A stretch of 64,000 bases of DNA, from contig CP145411.1 in the NCBI GenBank assembly GCA_036867785.1, forward strand, positions 558,001 to 622,000, given 5' to 3'. The stretch comes from Plasmodiophora brassicae. Taxonomy: Eukaryota > Endomyxa: Phytomyxea > Phytomyxea > Plasmodiophorida. This document shows positions 43,805 through 55,163 of this stretch, one piece after another (the first letter of the stretch is position 1; each line of letters opens with the position of its first letter). A program made the translations under genes and the position numbers. The notes below the pieces were generated by a model. The model was given only the letters and a program-made list of their open reading frames with translations, was not told where the DNA came from and ran no database searches.

Positions 43805-45618
43805 ATGGTGGCGGCATCGGCCGGGTTCCTCGTGTTCTCGGTCGTCGCCATGTCCTGCATCATCATCGTCGGCTGCGTCCTGATGCTGATCACGTTCGGG
43901 CACCCGGACGACCGCGTCGGCGCCTGGTTCCCGAAGCTGGTGACCCTGGCCGGCTTCTACCTGTCGTTCGCGTCCATCCTGGCCCTGCCCCTCGACGTCG
44001 CCAACTCGCGCCTCGGCGCCGGCCTGGACATGACGGCGATCTGGACCACCATCTTCATCTGCATCATCGTCATGGTGGTCATCATCGTCCCGTACGCCTT
44101 CTTCTTCTACGAATCCGACACCAGCCCGTACGTCGTGGCGTGGGCCGCCGCCTGTCGAATGGCGCGCGCCGTTGACCCGTCTCGTAGGGATGCGGGGCAA
44201 GGGGCGGGCGCTGCCTGGACCGGCCAGGCCGGCACCGCCCTCCAGTACACGGTGATCGCGTTCATCGTCTTCGGCCTGATCCTGGGCCTGATGTACTTCT
44301 ACGAGGACACGGCCACGATCACGCTGTCGTGGCAGAAACGCGAGGCGAACCTGGCCAACTTCTCCCAGGTGTACCCGCCGACCTCGGTGCAGGCCAGCGG
44401 GGGCAAGTTCATCTGCAAATCGCAGGACATCGCACCCATGTCGTGCAACAACTCGACGGGACAGTGGACGACGAACGTCTCGTTCCTTGTGTTCTGCGGC
44501 GCCATCATATCGTTCATCGGTTGGTTCTTCTTCATGTTCTTCTGCTCGATCGGCCTGATCGCGCTGCCGATCGACCTGATCAACGAGTTCCGCACGAGGC
44601 CCGTGCGCATGACGGTCCAGGAGTACGCCAAGGAGAAGATCGCGGTCGGCAAGCGCGCCAGCACGCTGCTTGCCATGGCGCAGGAGCTCCAGAAGAACAA
44701 GACCAACCTGGACCGCGCCGTCAGCCGGAAGAACAGGCGGTCGGACCGGGAGATACAGAACCGGCTCGAGGCCGAAGTGCAGCGCCTCAAGCACGACAAG
44801 CGGATGCTGGAGGTGTCGTACCATCAGAAGGGCGGCAACCCGGTCGTCTACTTTGCCAAGCTGAACGCCGGCCTGCTCGGGTGATCGACTTGCTAACGGA
44901 GCGGGCCGTTCGTCCACGCCTGACATTGCGGTCGTAGGTTAAGCCTGTCGTGTACGTGGTTCGTGCAGATCTGCGTCTTCCTGCTGCCCGTGGTGAAGAA
45001 CCCGTTCCTGAACGTGCTGTTCATGGACCTGAGCCTGCCGGGCTTCTCGCTGATGGGCGACATGGCGTTCGGGTTCTACTCCATGTACCTGATCCTATGC
45101 TGCATCAAGGGCGTGTTTCGCCTGGGTCTGCGCATACCCTGGTGCCTTCGTGTCTACCCGATGGAGATCGGCAACACCATGATGAACGCGTTCCTGTTCA
45201 ACACATGGCTGACGCTGATCTGCACGATCCCCGTCGTTCAGGTCAGCTCATGCGTCGTATGATCGCGTTCACGTCGTGCCTGACAGAGGTATGCCTCTTT
45301 AGTTCTGCGTCATCAACTTCAGCATGTACGCGAACGACACGAGCGTCCGGGGCATCTTCGGGACGCAGATCTTCTACCTGTCGTTCTTCCGGATGATCTT
45401 CTACCACGACGCGTACATCTTCGCCATGTTCGCCATCATGTTCGTCACGGTCGTCGCCATGGTCGCCGACCCGAAGGACAAGGTAACGCACGGCGCCTCC
45501 TACCCGGGGCGGCGCCCGCCGTTGCTGACCGATCGTCTGCGTCCTTGTGCACCAGGCGCTCGAGATCGAGAAGAAGCTGAAGGTATTCGAGAAGGAGGAC
45601 CTGGAGAACAACGTCTGA
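43805..45618 (+). CDS. LMBR1-like (LIMR family) membrane protein, copy 2
   Basis: This is the tandem paralogue of the preceding gene, starting 109 bp after its stop. Exons 43805-44127, 44188-44880, 44938-45241, 45303-45482 and 45556-45618 give 520 residues. Exon 1 is 323 nt and intron 1 is 60 nt in both copies. Copy 2 lacks the intron found at 42457-42517 in copy 1. Its intron 1 has no in-frame stop, so an unspliced product with 20 extra residues is possible. Shared motifs are PLDVANSRLGAGLDMTAIW, VPYAFFFYESDTSP, PIDLINEFRTRPVRMTVQEY and RVYPMEIGNTMMNAFLFN. A luminal insertion in copy 2 has sequon NNST and extra cysteines. Confidence 0.9.
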
Positions 45619-45851
45619 CGATAAATATCGCGATGGGCGTCCGACCTGATGATGTAAGTGCGGATCCTGAGCAGCGGACGACTCGGGAGTCGGCCGCCCG
45701 CCCGGCGCAACGTGCAGCCGCGAAGTTGCCCTAAAATAGCGCGCGACGCCAGGAATAGTCGCCCGAGCCACCGACCGAACGAGGCCGACCAGTCGTTGAG
45801 GCCGTCGCTCGCGCGCTTGCAGATCCACTCCCCTGACGTGGCGGTCGAGCC

Positions 45852-47009
45852 ATGTCCTGTAGTGTCGCCCAGGTCGTCGTTCTGCTGCTTGCCGTCGTCG
45901 CTGCCGTCCATGGGTCGTCTGCATCGTCGGCGCTGGGTTCGGAGCTGGCGCCGATGCCCGCCTCGTTCGAGGGCGCGCCACTGTCCCCTGGACGTACCCG
46001 CGCCGTTATCGATAGGCAAGACGCAGCGATCGAGCAATTGGAAGACATGTGTGAGAGGCAGGCAGCCGACCTCGACCAGGCACGGCAGCGCGAACGAGAC
46101 GCTAGCAGAACGCTCGCCAAGCTCAAGGGCGACCTGTCGCGTAGTCTGCAGGCGTGCGAGGTGGACCACCAACCTCTCCTGGAAGCACACCAGGCCTGTC
46201 CTGAGGAGAAGGCGAAACAGCAAGCACAGATATCGGATCTTGTTCGCCAGCGTCGGCACCTGGAGAGTCAGGTCCAGCGTCTACAGGCGGCCCTCGAAGG
46301 CAGCAATGCCTTGAGACGGAAGGCCCTGGAAGACAAGGCGGCGTTGTTCAGCAAGCTGGAGGCATGCAGGCAGATGGCCCAGCAAGACGCCGACTGGCGG
46401 TCCATGTTGATGGAACGCGATGAAGAACTGGCGGCCGCGACGGCCGAGATTGCATCCCTGACCAGGTCGCTGGCTGAGCGTGAGGCCGACCTGGCCCTGG
46501 CCGTCGAGCAGCTACGTGAATTGCAGCTGGTCTGCAGGGACGACCACGAGATCCACCAACGGGGCGGGAACGGCGTTGCCATAACAGCAACACGGCCCTG
46601 GACGACGAGCCCAACAGTGCCTACGTTGGAGCAGGAGCTTCAGAGGGCGGGATATGACAATTCCCTACCAGAACACATCGTGGAGGATCAGAATGCGTCC
46701 AAAGACGGTACCAGTGAAACGGTTGGTGAACCGCCTGCACCTGGCGCAGAGGGGCCGTGCTCTTGTAGGCGATCGCCGACCCCATCGCCAGAGCAGGAAT
46801 GTCAGACAGCAAGGCCGGGTATCGCTCCGGGACCGACGATCAAGGCACAGAGCGCGCCGCACGCCGCCGCCACCGAGTCGAACGTCGCAGGGGCCCGAAA
46901 CGACCAGGCGCATCGGTTGTCGCGATTGCAGGTCTGGTCGTGCACTGTGTGGAGAGAACGCCCACCGGTTGCCCTGATGCGTGTTGTGAACAGGCGGGCA
47001 TCGGGTTAG
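45852..47009 (+). CDS. Secreted coiled-coil protein, unknown
   Basis: I do not recognise this protein. The open frame gives up to 385 residues. It starts with a clear signal peptide (VAQVVVLLLAVVAAVHG, cleavage near residue 21). A long charged coiled coil runs from about residue 50 to 235 (RQDAAIEQLEDMCERQAADL; LVRQRRHLESQVQRLQAAL). The region after about residue 245 is low-complexity, Pro/Thr/Ser-rich and less convincing. The neighbouring frame to 47296 has two hydrophobic runs, so splicing into that frame to make a membrane-anchored form is possible. The 3' end is therefore uncertain. Secretion plus coiled coil would suit a surface or matrix protein. Confidence 0.55.
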   Translation: MSCSVAQVVVLLLAVVAAVHGSSASSALGSELAPMPASFEGAPLSPGRTRAVIDRQDAAIEQLEDMCERQAADLDQARQRERDASRTLAKLKGDLSRSLQACEVDHQPLLEAHQACPEEKAKQQAQISDLVRQRRHLESQVQRLQAALEGSNALRRKALEDKAALFSKLEACRQMAQQDADWRSMLMERDEELAAATAEIASLTRSLAEREADLALAVEQLRELQLVCRDDHEIHQRGGNGVAITATRPWTTSPTVPTLEQELQRAGYDNSLPEHIVEDQNASKDGTSETVGEPPAPGAEGPCSCRRSPTPSPEQECQTARPGIAPGPTIKAQSAPHAAATESNVAGARNDQAHRLSRLQVWSCTVWRERPPVALMRVVNRRASG

Positions 47010-47501
47010 CCGCGGGCGTCGTCCTTGGCACTACCGCCACCGAGGCACGGCACCGCTACAGGCGGTACCCGGCCACCACGAAGACGCGGGATGCACCCGC
47101 TCGACACTGGTCATCGTCCGTCGTCCTGCCGACTGTCCTGGTTGGCGTCCTCGCATCAGCAGCGTTCATGTCCCGTGATGCCCCGCGCCTATCGTCTCGC
47201 GTGTCGCCCGTCGCTCCCGGCAGCGACTGCCTGCCTGGACGGCCAACCTGGGTCGCGTTCGCCGCCGTCGTCGTGTCGCTGGCGTCCTGCCTGTGATTCG
47301 TCGAGCGTCCCGCCCGGTGCGAATAAACGCATGGGCAGCTGTTTAAGGATGGTCGGGCGCCCGGCGCGTGTGAACGGATCGGTCCGCGGGTGGACCGGCC
47401 GGTGCCCCACAAGACGTGCAATGGGGCAGGCGTGCTGCCGTCACCTGTCGGTTCGGCACCCGGGCACGATCCGCCCGCCGCGAAAGGTCGTCCGCGTCGC
47501 G
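47010..47501. other. No independent gene seen
   Basis: This region may hold 3' exons of the upstream coiled-coil gene (hydrophobic stretches at about 47115-47290 in the plus direction) or be untranslated. The rest is the upstream region of the RING/ankyrin gene. Confidence 0.35.
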
Positions 47502-48273
47502 ATGCACGCGTCCATGGTTGACCGACAGTAGGGTGAAACAGCCGGTGCATCGGGGGTGGCCCTGCCCGCAGGCGGCAGGAAGCGATGTTGCACGATGGAA
47601 GCGACGCGAGTGCCCGATCACGTTGCAGTCGTTCGACACGCTGCGCGACGCCGACGACATCGTCCTGACCTGGTGCTGTCGGGTGGTGATGAGCGGGCGG
47701 GCGCTGCTGCTCTGGATCACCGACCAGTACGGCGGGTCCTGCTGCCCGAACTGTCGTTCACAGGCGCTGATCCCGCAGGTACACCTCCCCGCCGTCCCCC
47801 CGCGCGTCTCTTCCTGCAATCGCGCAACGCTGACCGCCCCACCCCTCCAGTTGGTGGGCCCCAGCCCCGGCTTCTTCGAGGGCGCCCATGCGATCCACAT
47901 CCTGGCCAGCGAAGGGCGACAGCCGAACGCCATTCGCCACCTGATATCGGTAGTACTACTGGGACCCATGACGTGCAACGGTGCCATGATTCAGATACGG
48001 GTGCAGGACGCGCCTTCGTCGATACGCGCGAGGGACTGTCGCGGTCGTGCCCCGTTGCACATCGCGTGTCGCGCTGGGCACCTCGACGTCGTTCGCCTGC
48101 TGTGCGAAGCAGGCGCCAACCCGAACGACGTGGACCGGACCGGGGAGACCGTCCTGGGTCACGCGCAGGCGTCCGGCAACGACAACGTCGTCAACCTCGT
48201 CAGGAAGGCGGGTGGCACAGCGCGAGCCCGTCGCCGACGAACACGCCGGGCAACGACGACGCTGGCGGGCTGA
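47502..48273 (+). CDS. RING-like plus ankyrin-repeat protein
   Basis: This is a small probable ubiquitin-ligase-type adaptor. Exons 47502-47516, 47572-47778, 47851-47949 and 48007-48273 (introns 55, 72 and 57 nt) give 195 residues. After a tiny first exon (MHASM) comes a RING/U-box-like Cys-rich unit: ECPITLQSFDTL, VLTWCCRVVMSG, GSCCPNCRSQ. Three ankyrin repeats follow: AIHILASEGRQPNAIRHLIS, APLHIACRAGHLDVVRLLCE, and ETVLGHAQASGNDNVVNLVR. The C-terminus is Arg-rich. Introns 2 and 3 are multiples of three without stops, so an unspliced frame also reads through; splicing gives the better ankyrin alignment. The zinc-ligand pattern is incomplete for a classical RING. Confidence 0.7.
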
Positions 48274-48381
48274 GGCGGCGATCGTCATATCTAAACGGGG
48301 AAGCGGGGGGTCAGATTCACACCTGGCTGGGGGTCAGTGGCACGCGATCGCGTTGGCTGTAGGGGGACGAGCGAGCGCGTC

Positions 48382-50962
48382 ATGCCGCCGCTGGTGGGCG
48401 ACCTGGTTCGCAGTCTGACACTGGACCAGGGCATTGGCGCCATCGACGTGTCGCCCGATGAGCTGCGCCTGGCGACCTGCCTGGGCAGGTCCTGCATCGT
48501 CTGGACCTGCCACCGCCTGCAGATCGTCGCCCGGCTGAACCGCCGCCCTGCCTGCGTCCACACGAAGAAGATCCGCATCGTGCGCTTCACGAACGTGGAG
48601 GACCACGTGATCACGATCTGCAACGACCACGTCATCGCGGTCTGGAGCCTGGGGTCGGGCCCGCACCCACAACCCGTGCACGTCCTGCAAGGTGCGACGC
48701 GCGCCCGGCATGGCCGGCGAACCTAACCGCGTCCTTAGGGCAGCGCGGTGCCATATACGACTGCCTGTTCAGCGCCGATGGGAACACGTTGTTCACAACG
48801 GGTGGCGACGGCCGGGTTCGCCTGTGGGACTGGAAGAACGGCCAGGAGCTGGCCAGCGCCATCTCGGAAACCTGCCAGATTCGGTCGATCGGTTGGTGCT
48901 GGGCTCTCCACAGAGGGCCCTGCCGTCGTTGCTGACACGCGCGCAGCGATGAACGCCACGATCGGGCGCCTCGCGTGCGCCATGTCGAACGGGTGCGTCA
49001 GCGTATGGGATCTCGACAACCAGGCCCGCCTGTGCTGCATCGAGGTATGTGAGGCGGCGGCGGCGCCTGGTCGTTGCTGACGATGGGTCAGGCGGATCCG
49101 GACTGGGCCCGGTCACAACTGGGCACGGCGACCAGGTCGGCGTGGTTGGACACCTCCAGGTCCCATAGCGGTCCAGTGCTGGCGGCAGCGTTATCCCCCA
49201 ACGCTGCGTTCCTGGCCACAGGCGCCGCTGACGCCACCGTCAAACTCTGGTCGGCGTTGTCGTTCAAATCCGACCAAGGTCAGGCGACCACCGCCAGCGA
49301 GGCGATCCCCAAATGACGACCGCCACACAGGGTCGGTGGACGCCCAGCGCTCGTCCCGGAAGCAGGCCAAGAGCACGGTCCAGCTCAAGGAATCCGTCGA
49401 GTCGACAATGGACGACCTGGTCAACGGGACGGGTCGGTGCGGCGTGCCCCCCGGCAGACGATGACCCGCAGCGTCTAACGCGATTGCCAGAATCGCCGAT
49501 CACGATCGGGTTCCACCCGACGGTCCTCTACACGTTCCGGCACGAGGCACCCGTTGACCGCGTCCTGTTCTCGCGCGACTCCCAGTACGTCTTCTCGTGT
49601 GCCCGCGATTGCACCGTCAAGGTGGGCCGCCATGTCTCGCCTGCTGCCAGGCGGTGCACGATCCCCGTTTGACGATCGCAGGTCTGGTCGACGAGCACGG
49701 GGCAGCAGGCGTTCCAGATCAACCTGCCGAGTCCGGCGAGCGACCTCATCCTGACGGAGGGATGGGCCGAGTCGCCGGGTACTCTCGGGCGCCTGTTCGT
49801 GGCGATCCACAACCGGGTCGTCGTCCTGGACGTGGCCGTCGAGGGCACCGCCGCGCGCACGACTCCCGAGCACGTCCACAAACGCGTCCACGAGCAGGGC
49901 CTCGGTGCAACGACCTGGCCACCATCGTCGGTGCAGACAGTCGATGCCGACGAACGCGTCGATCTGGACCGGTTCGCGACGAACGGGCTCACAAAGCAGG
50001 TACGCGCTCGGGCATACGCTCGGGGGGCGGAAGCGTCGCTCGTTGACAGCATTCGGACAGGACCTCAGGCGTGCCATCGCCCATCGTTACGTGAAATCGC
50101 ACGAGATGCTGACCGCCCTGCAGGCCCTGATGGTCAACGACAAGGACGTCCGCCCCATGCACCTGAAGACGAACATGGTCGGCAGGCGGGTGGCGTTGCA
50201 ACGCGCCTGATCAGGGGCCTGACAGCGCGTGTGCCCACAGGCGAAGCATTCGTTCGCGGATCTCGACGTCCTGCGCGCCATCGCGACGACGACGAACTTC
50301 CGGTTCCAGGACGTGATCCTGGCGCTGTCGCGGTCGGGCGAGCTGACCGATCGGGCCGGCGCCGCCGTTCGCAACGGGCTGTCGCTGGACAACGTTCTGC
50401 TGGAGATGGGGTTCACCATGGACGCCAGCGATGTCCTCCTGCACCTGGACCGTGCCCAGCTAGCGTCCCTGTTCCGGCTGGGGCCCCGTTCGTCGCGATC
50501 CCATCGGGTCAGGCACTGGGAGACGGCCCAATACCTGGAACTCATTCCGCGATCGGTAGGCGATAGAGCTGACGTACAAGGAGAGGACGGCGAGGCGAGC
50601 GGTGCCGACGACGGCGCCCGTCGAGACGTCTGCCGGTGCGGACGCCCTGCAGGTTGCAACGCGGGCACCACCAGCAGCATCGCCTGCCACCAGGCAGAAG
50701 AAGCCCAGCGGCGGCGGCGGCGCCGACCACGTCAAGGTCGGCGGGATCACCAGCGGGTTCGGCAGCCCTCGCGGCCTGATCCGCCAGGGGCACCTGCTCC
50801 CAGGTGAGGCCCTCCTCCCCCTGCACCGCCACCAGTTGCCTCGCTGAACGCCCGCCCGCAGCCCTGGCAGGAACGCTGGAGGACAGCAACGCGGTGGACG
50901 AGGACGAGTTGCCACCGGTGGTAACGACAGGCGGCACCACCGCCAGGCGACACATATCCTGA
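48382..50962 (+). CDS. WD40-repeat protein
   Basis: This is a beta-propeller scaffold of unknown pathway. I join eleven exons: 48382-48691, 48739-48891, 48947-49044, 49092-49278, 49331-49432, 49491-49621, 49682-49999, 50061-50177, 50241-50507, 50560-50803, 50862-50962. The product is about 675 residues. WD-type blades are visible: IDVSPDELRLATCLGRSCIV, CLFSADGNTLFTTGGDGRVR then LWDWKN, GRLACAMSNGCVSVWDLDNQ, AALSPNAAFLATGAADATVK then LW, and VLFSRDSQYVFSCARDCTVK then VW. The C-terminal third is alpha-helical (LRRAIAHRYVKSHEMLTALQ; LDVLRAIATTTNFRFQDVIL) and ends in a Gly/Pro/Thr-rich tail. It is not a recognised named WD protein. Every junction keeps frame, which supports the model. Confidence 0.78.
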
Positions 50963-51404
50963 CAGTGTCGTGCACCGCAGGCCGGCGCCATCTCGATCGC
51001 GCCCCGGCAGCCGGGCGCCGTCGTCGTCGTCACGAACGGCCAGCGCCTGTTCATTCGGTCGCGCGTGAAACCGCCGCGAGCCGCGATCGCGCCGATGCTG
51101 CCATGCGCGTCGCCGGCCGTCTTCGACCCTGTCGTCCTGCCGCGACACGCTGGGCGCCGGTACTGTAGACCAGCAACAAGGAAGACGCCTGCCTTCCGGT
51201 CCGAGTTCGCACAGGTCGGGGTCGATCGACAACCCCGAGGTCGCCGCCCATTTGACCCATGCTGGCCAACAGGTCGCACACAACCAGACGCCGCGTTCGC
51301 CGCCGGATCTCGAACCGACAGGAACGGCGATAACGAAACGTGTCGACGAGCATCGATAAATGACAGACGATAACGAAACGACGTTGCGCGTGAGTTCACT
51401 GTGG
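50963..51404. other. Convergent intergenic region, no gene seen
   Basis: These 442 bp lie between the 3' ends of the WD40 gene and the minus-strand NSE1 gene. Long frames here are GC-driven and show no homology. Confidence 0.5.
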
Positions 51405-52178
51405 CTACTGAACGCGACCGTCGTTGCGGTCCATCCTGTCCTGGCAGTGGAAGTGCATGCCACGGTCGCTGGCAAGAATGCAGTACCGCTGGCAGCTGGC
51501 ACACTTTGGGATCCGTCCTTCGCCGCACATCTGCTCGAAGACGGGCCGCATCTCGATGTAGGTGCGTTCGCCCAGCAGGTAGTTGCCATCCTTGTCCTCG
51601 CGAAGCCACCTCCTCATGATGAGGTCGTTGACAACGCGCTCCACGTCCTGCGCTGACAACCGGCAGGCCATGATGGCCGATTCACTGGACTGACGCAGGT
51701 CCAGGATCGATGCCTTCGGCAACGACCCACCCGCGTCTACGATCGCGTGCACAACCGCCCGGAAGAACTCGAGCTCCTTCTGCTCGAAATGTAGCGACAT
51801 CTTGGCGATCTCGTCCTGCACAGCGCATCCATCAGTCACCGCAATACGATCGGGGGCGCGGGCGCGCATTCGCCGACGTTCGACGTTGTGGCGAGGGCCC
51901 AGTAGACGTGCCCATTGACCTCTGACACGCTCGCCCGAATCGCCATGTTCATGACCTGAAGGTCCTACACGCGCGCGATTCGTCAGGTCGGCCACCAGGG
52001 GCGGAAGACGCGCGCGACGAACGCGATTGATGGCGCCGATGGCGTCCTTCCATCCGTCGGCGGACGCAGGCGACGCGAACATCTCCAGGATCAGCTTGTA
52101 CTCCTTCTTGACATGGAGCTCGCGGGCCACGCCCACCGTCATGAAGTACTGGGCGAACGCCCGCCGCACGGCGTCCAT
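51405..52178 (-). CDS. NSMCE1: SMC5/6 complex subunit NSE1
   Basis: This is a RING-type subunit of the SMC5/6 DNA-repair complex. Exons 52178-52023, 51955-51878 and 51815-51405 (introns 67 and 62 nt) give 214 residues. Expected features are an N-terminal helical region, GAINRVMNMAIRASVSEVNG then HVYWALATTSN (family 'IN..L....EIR...DE..G..YYALVNT'), DEIAKMSLHFEQKELEFFRA, the winged-helix part (DVERVVNDLIMRRWLREDKD; GERTYIEMRPVFEQM), and the beginning of the RING (IPKCASCQRYCI, MHFHCQ). The second half of the RING, normally ending CPxC, is missing before the stop at 51405, and I see no further exon. NSE1 here may have lost a full RING. Confidence 0.83.
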   Translation of the reverse strand: MDAVRRAFAQYFMTVGVARELHVKKEYKLILEMFASPASADGWKDAIGAINRVRRARLPPLVADLTNRARVGPSGHEHGDSGERVRGQWARLLGPRHNVERRRMRARAPDRIAVTDGCAVQDEIAKMSLHFEQKELEFFRAVVHAIVDAGGSLPKASILDLRQSSESAIMACRLSAQDVERVVNDLIMRRWLREDKDGNYLLGERTYIEMRPVFEQMCGEGRIPKCASCQRYCILASDRGMHFHCQDRMDRNDGRVQ

Positions 52179-52357
52179 CGCGGCGCCGACGCGAACCCGC
52201 CTTGGTCGAACTGCGCACCAATCCGGGCGCGTCTCGAACCGCACCGGCGCCGCACGACGACCGCTAGCTATACCTCACTGTCGACGCGCGCTATCGTTCT
52301 GCTGGCACCGATAGAGGAAGGGACACGTGCGGACGGTGCCGGCAACGTCGTCGTCTA

Positions 52358-54815
52358 TTAGTCGAGGATCCGGGCCAGGTAGCGGAACAGCGCCCCGCGG
52401 TTCTGCACCTGGACCGAGACGCGCCCGTATCGGGCGGCAACGCTGACGCGATGCCCCCGGAACTCACTCTGGAGCACAATGTTGCCGAGCAGGGCCCCGT
52501 CCAGCGCGTCGCGCAACCCCGACAGGGAATCGATAGGGACCTACGACACAAGGTGGGGGTTAGCGAACGTTGTTGCCTGACGAGGTGGTTGGGATCCGGT
52601 GAACAGACCGCATGCGAATGGAGCAGCGCCCTGAATGTCGACGGCGGAATGAGTCGAATTCTCTCATCCGGGTTCATATGAGGGAGCACATGAGGGAGAC
52701 CTTCCCAGCAGATCCGGAAATCGTCCAGGGACGAATCCTTCCTGCAGGTTCGTTCGAACACGCGAACGCCCGAATGCATCAACCCTGGTACCGGATTGTT
52801 GTAAGGACGGTCTGGGTCATGCGCAGTCTGGACGACTCTCACCTTCGGTTTCAGTGTGGAACCTGGTCTTCTCCAAAGCCTGGGGCGACAGCATGTACAC
52901 CTTGGATCGCCGGCCACTCTCTCCTCCATCATCACGTTTCAGCACGTGAAGCAGATTCATCGGGAACGTATCTGCTAACGACATAGACGAACGCAGAGTT
53001 TCTGCGTTGTCGTTTCAGTAACCTGGGTCGTTGATATCATCGACGGATTGGGTGTACCTGCCATTTCTCGACCCCCGTCGACCTCCAGCAACGGCGTGAA
53101 GGTACAATCGCTACGCAGAGGCATCAATAAAGGTGTCGCCATGTGACACTGGCAGCCAAACGCGTACTTTGAACCCCGGATAGTGCTTGTCACGACAGGG
53201 GCATCAGCCAACGGCGAGCATGTAGGCACGCGCTGAAAGACAGCAACGAAGAATCCACCTAGCCCATCAACCGGTTAGATGAACCCGACCACTTACGCTG
53301 CGAGACTCATGCACCCGAATCATTCAGGTGAGGCACGAAACGCATGGCCCGGCTCAACTCAAGGCTGCTGTCATGCAAGGGAAAGACTGAGGAAGGACAG
53401 TTGCCTCCAAACCCAGCATCCTTGGCAGATTGCACGTCTTTAAAGGAGCTCAGCTTTGTACACGATTTTGTTGCGGCCATGACCTCCCACTGCAACAACC
53501 TTGTCAAAGCGCATTCGTCTACACAGTTGGTCGCCGACGAACAGAGGACAGCCCGGGAGATCGATGCAATCCGTTAAGCGTCTTGGACATGTCGACGAGC
53601 TCGATAGCGCTTCCGAACTCGCGAAGAAGATACTGCACGACAGCCTCGTTCTCAACCGGGTTCAGCGAACAAGTCGAATACACCATACGGCCACCTGACG
53701 GGCGATGTAAGAGCAAATTTAACTATTGCGACAGATGTCGTATACCAGGCTTAGTCAGTTGAAAAGCACGCGCCGCGATCTTGATTTGCAGGCAGTGCAA
53801 ATTGGTCCCCGATGTGCTCTTCCACCGTGACATCATCTTGGGCGACTTTCGAATAGTGCCTACGACCACTGTCACAAAAGGCACGATCCCAAAGGACTCA
53901 AGGAACGGTCACCGTCGCCAGTGCATGGAGCGTCACAAAGAACCCGGTCGAACAAAGTGTTAGTCGGGAAGCATGTTGCATCACAGCGCGTCATGACTAG
54001 GGCAGAACTTCCAGTGCACTTCAAGCGGTTCAGCGTCAACTGGCAACGATTGGCGTCGATATCATTGGCAACAACGACACCGTCGTCAGCAAAAGGCAAT
54101 CCAGTCGTCCGTTCGCGAACCAATTGTAGCAACTGAGACGTCTTCGAACCTGGTAACGGTCAGATTAGGACAACAAATGCAGAAGCTGAAACAGAAACGC
54201 ACCTGGAGCGGCGCACATGTCGAGAATGGATTGAATGGCGCCATCACCGGTAGGCTCACATAACATTAGAGCAGGAATCATGCTGTTCCAAACGATAAGG
54301 AAGGGCACACAGAGGATTAAACTTGAGCTTCCCGTACCTAACGAGCTCTTGCCGGACGATCAAGCCAGATTCAGTGGCAGCCAAAAGGAAACCTTTGAAT
54401 TCAGGTGACCATTCCTCTCGGCGCGTCACGACTTTCCAGGCCGACCCATCCGGATACCAATCCAGACAGTGCACCTCCGGGAACGCTCCATCACGCAACC
54501 GGTCTTGCAAATGCAGACCCAGCCCTCCAGCAAATTGCCGCGTCACAGTGAACGTTATTGGCAACGGCCGCTCCAGCGCATCGGTGAAGTCGCCCCACTG
54601 CTCCTCATCGACGATGCGCTGGGCAGAGTAGTACTGCACGAAGGCCTGCTTTCCGCGCATAGCCGCACGCAATCTGCGGAGTCCGTCGTGCGGATCCGAA
54701 GCTACGTACGCATCGTGAGCGCCGGATCGAAATGATGATACTGATCCGATGGAGATTGTTCATCAGACCTTTTGATGCTGAAAATGTGGGGTATTGACGA
54801 TAGCAGGTGCCTCAT
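52358..54815 (-). CDS. NSUN2: tRNA (cytosine-5) methyltransferase NSUN2/TRM4
   Basis: This enzyme makes m5C in tRNAs from SAM. About eleven exons on the minus strand give roughly 630 residues; introns are about 38-90 nt. Landmarks in order: QAFVQYYSAQRIVDEEQWGD (54.6 kb), RQELVSMIPALML spliced across intron 2, SAM-binding ILDMCAAPGSKTSQL (54.2 kb), FDRVLCDAPCTGDGTIRKSP (the PC catalytic-release motif, 53.9 kb), RMVYSTCSLNPVENEAVV (catalytic Cys of TCS, 53.67 kb), GGFFVAVFQR, and the C-terminal SGVRVFERTC and ICWEGLPHVLPHM, as in TRM4/NSUN2. Both catalytic cysteines are present. The least certain junction is that near 53.0 kb. The start at 54815 precedes a short, diverged N-terminus. Confidence 0.87.
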
Positions 54816-55163
54816 GGTGTTGAGCGGCGATTGGCTTCGTTGTCACGGTAAGGTCCCGTCAGTCACAGCCTTGGGCGGGGCATGGTCCCCCGTCAAATCA
54901 GACTTTACGTATATGGGGGCATCGGTGAGGTTGATGACGTTTGTTTTCTACCGGCATGGTTCCCGGCTGTGCCAGGCCGGTTCGAATGCGAACGCACTGA
55001 TCACTGCATGGGGCTGCTTCCGGTGGACAGAGAAGGTACATCTGCGTGCGAAGATGCCGGTCGCTTCTTGACGTGCCTGGGGACCCAGGCGTACCGCAGC
55101 CCACAGCGATCGTAAGCCACAAACGGCGTGTCGAAACGTGCTCTTGAATTTTACTATTCCATT
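54816..55163. other. No gene seen
   Basis: A 348-bp gap between two minus-strand genes, NSUN2 and NPL4. It includes the 3' flank of NPL4 and the promoter side of NSUN2. Nothing recognisable. Confidence 0.45.
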
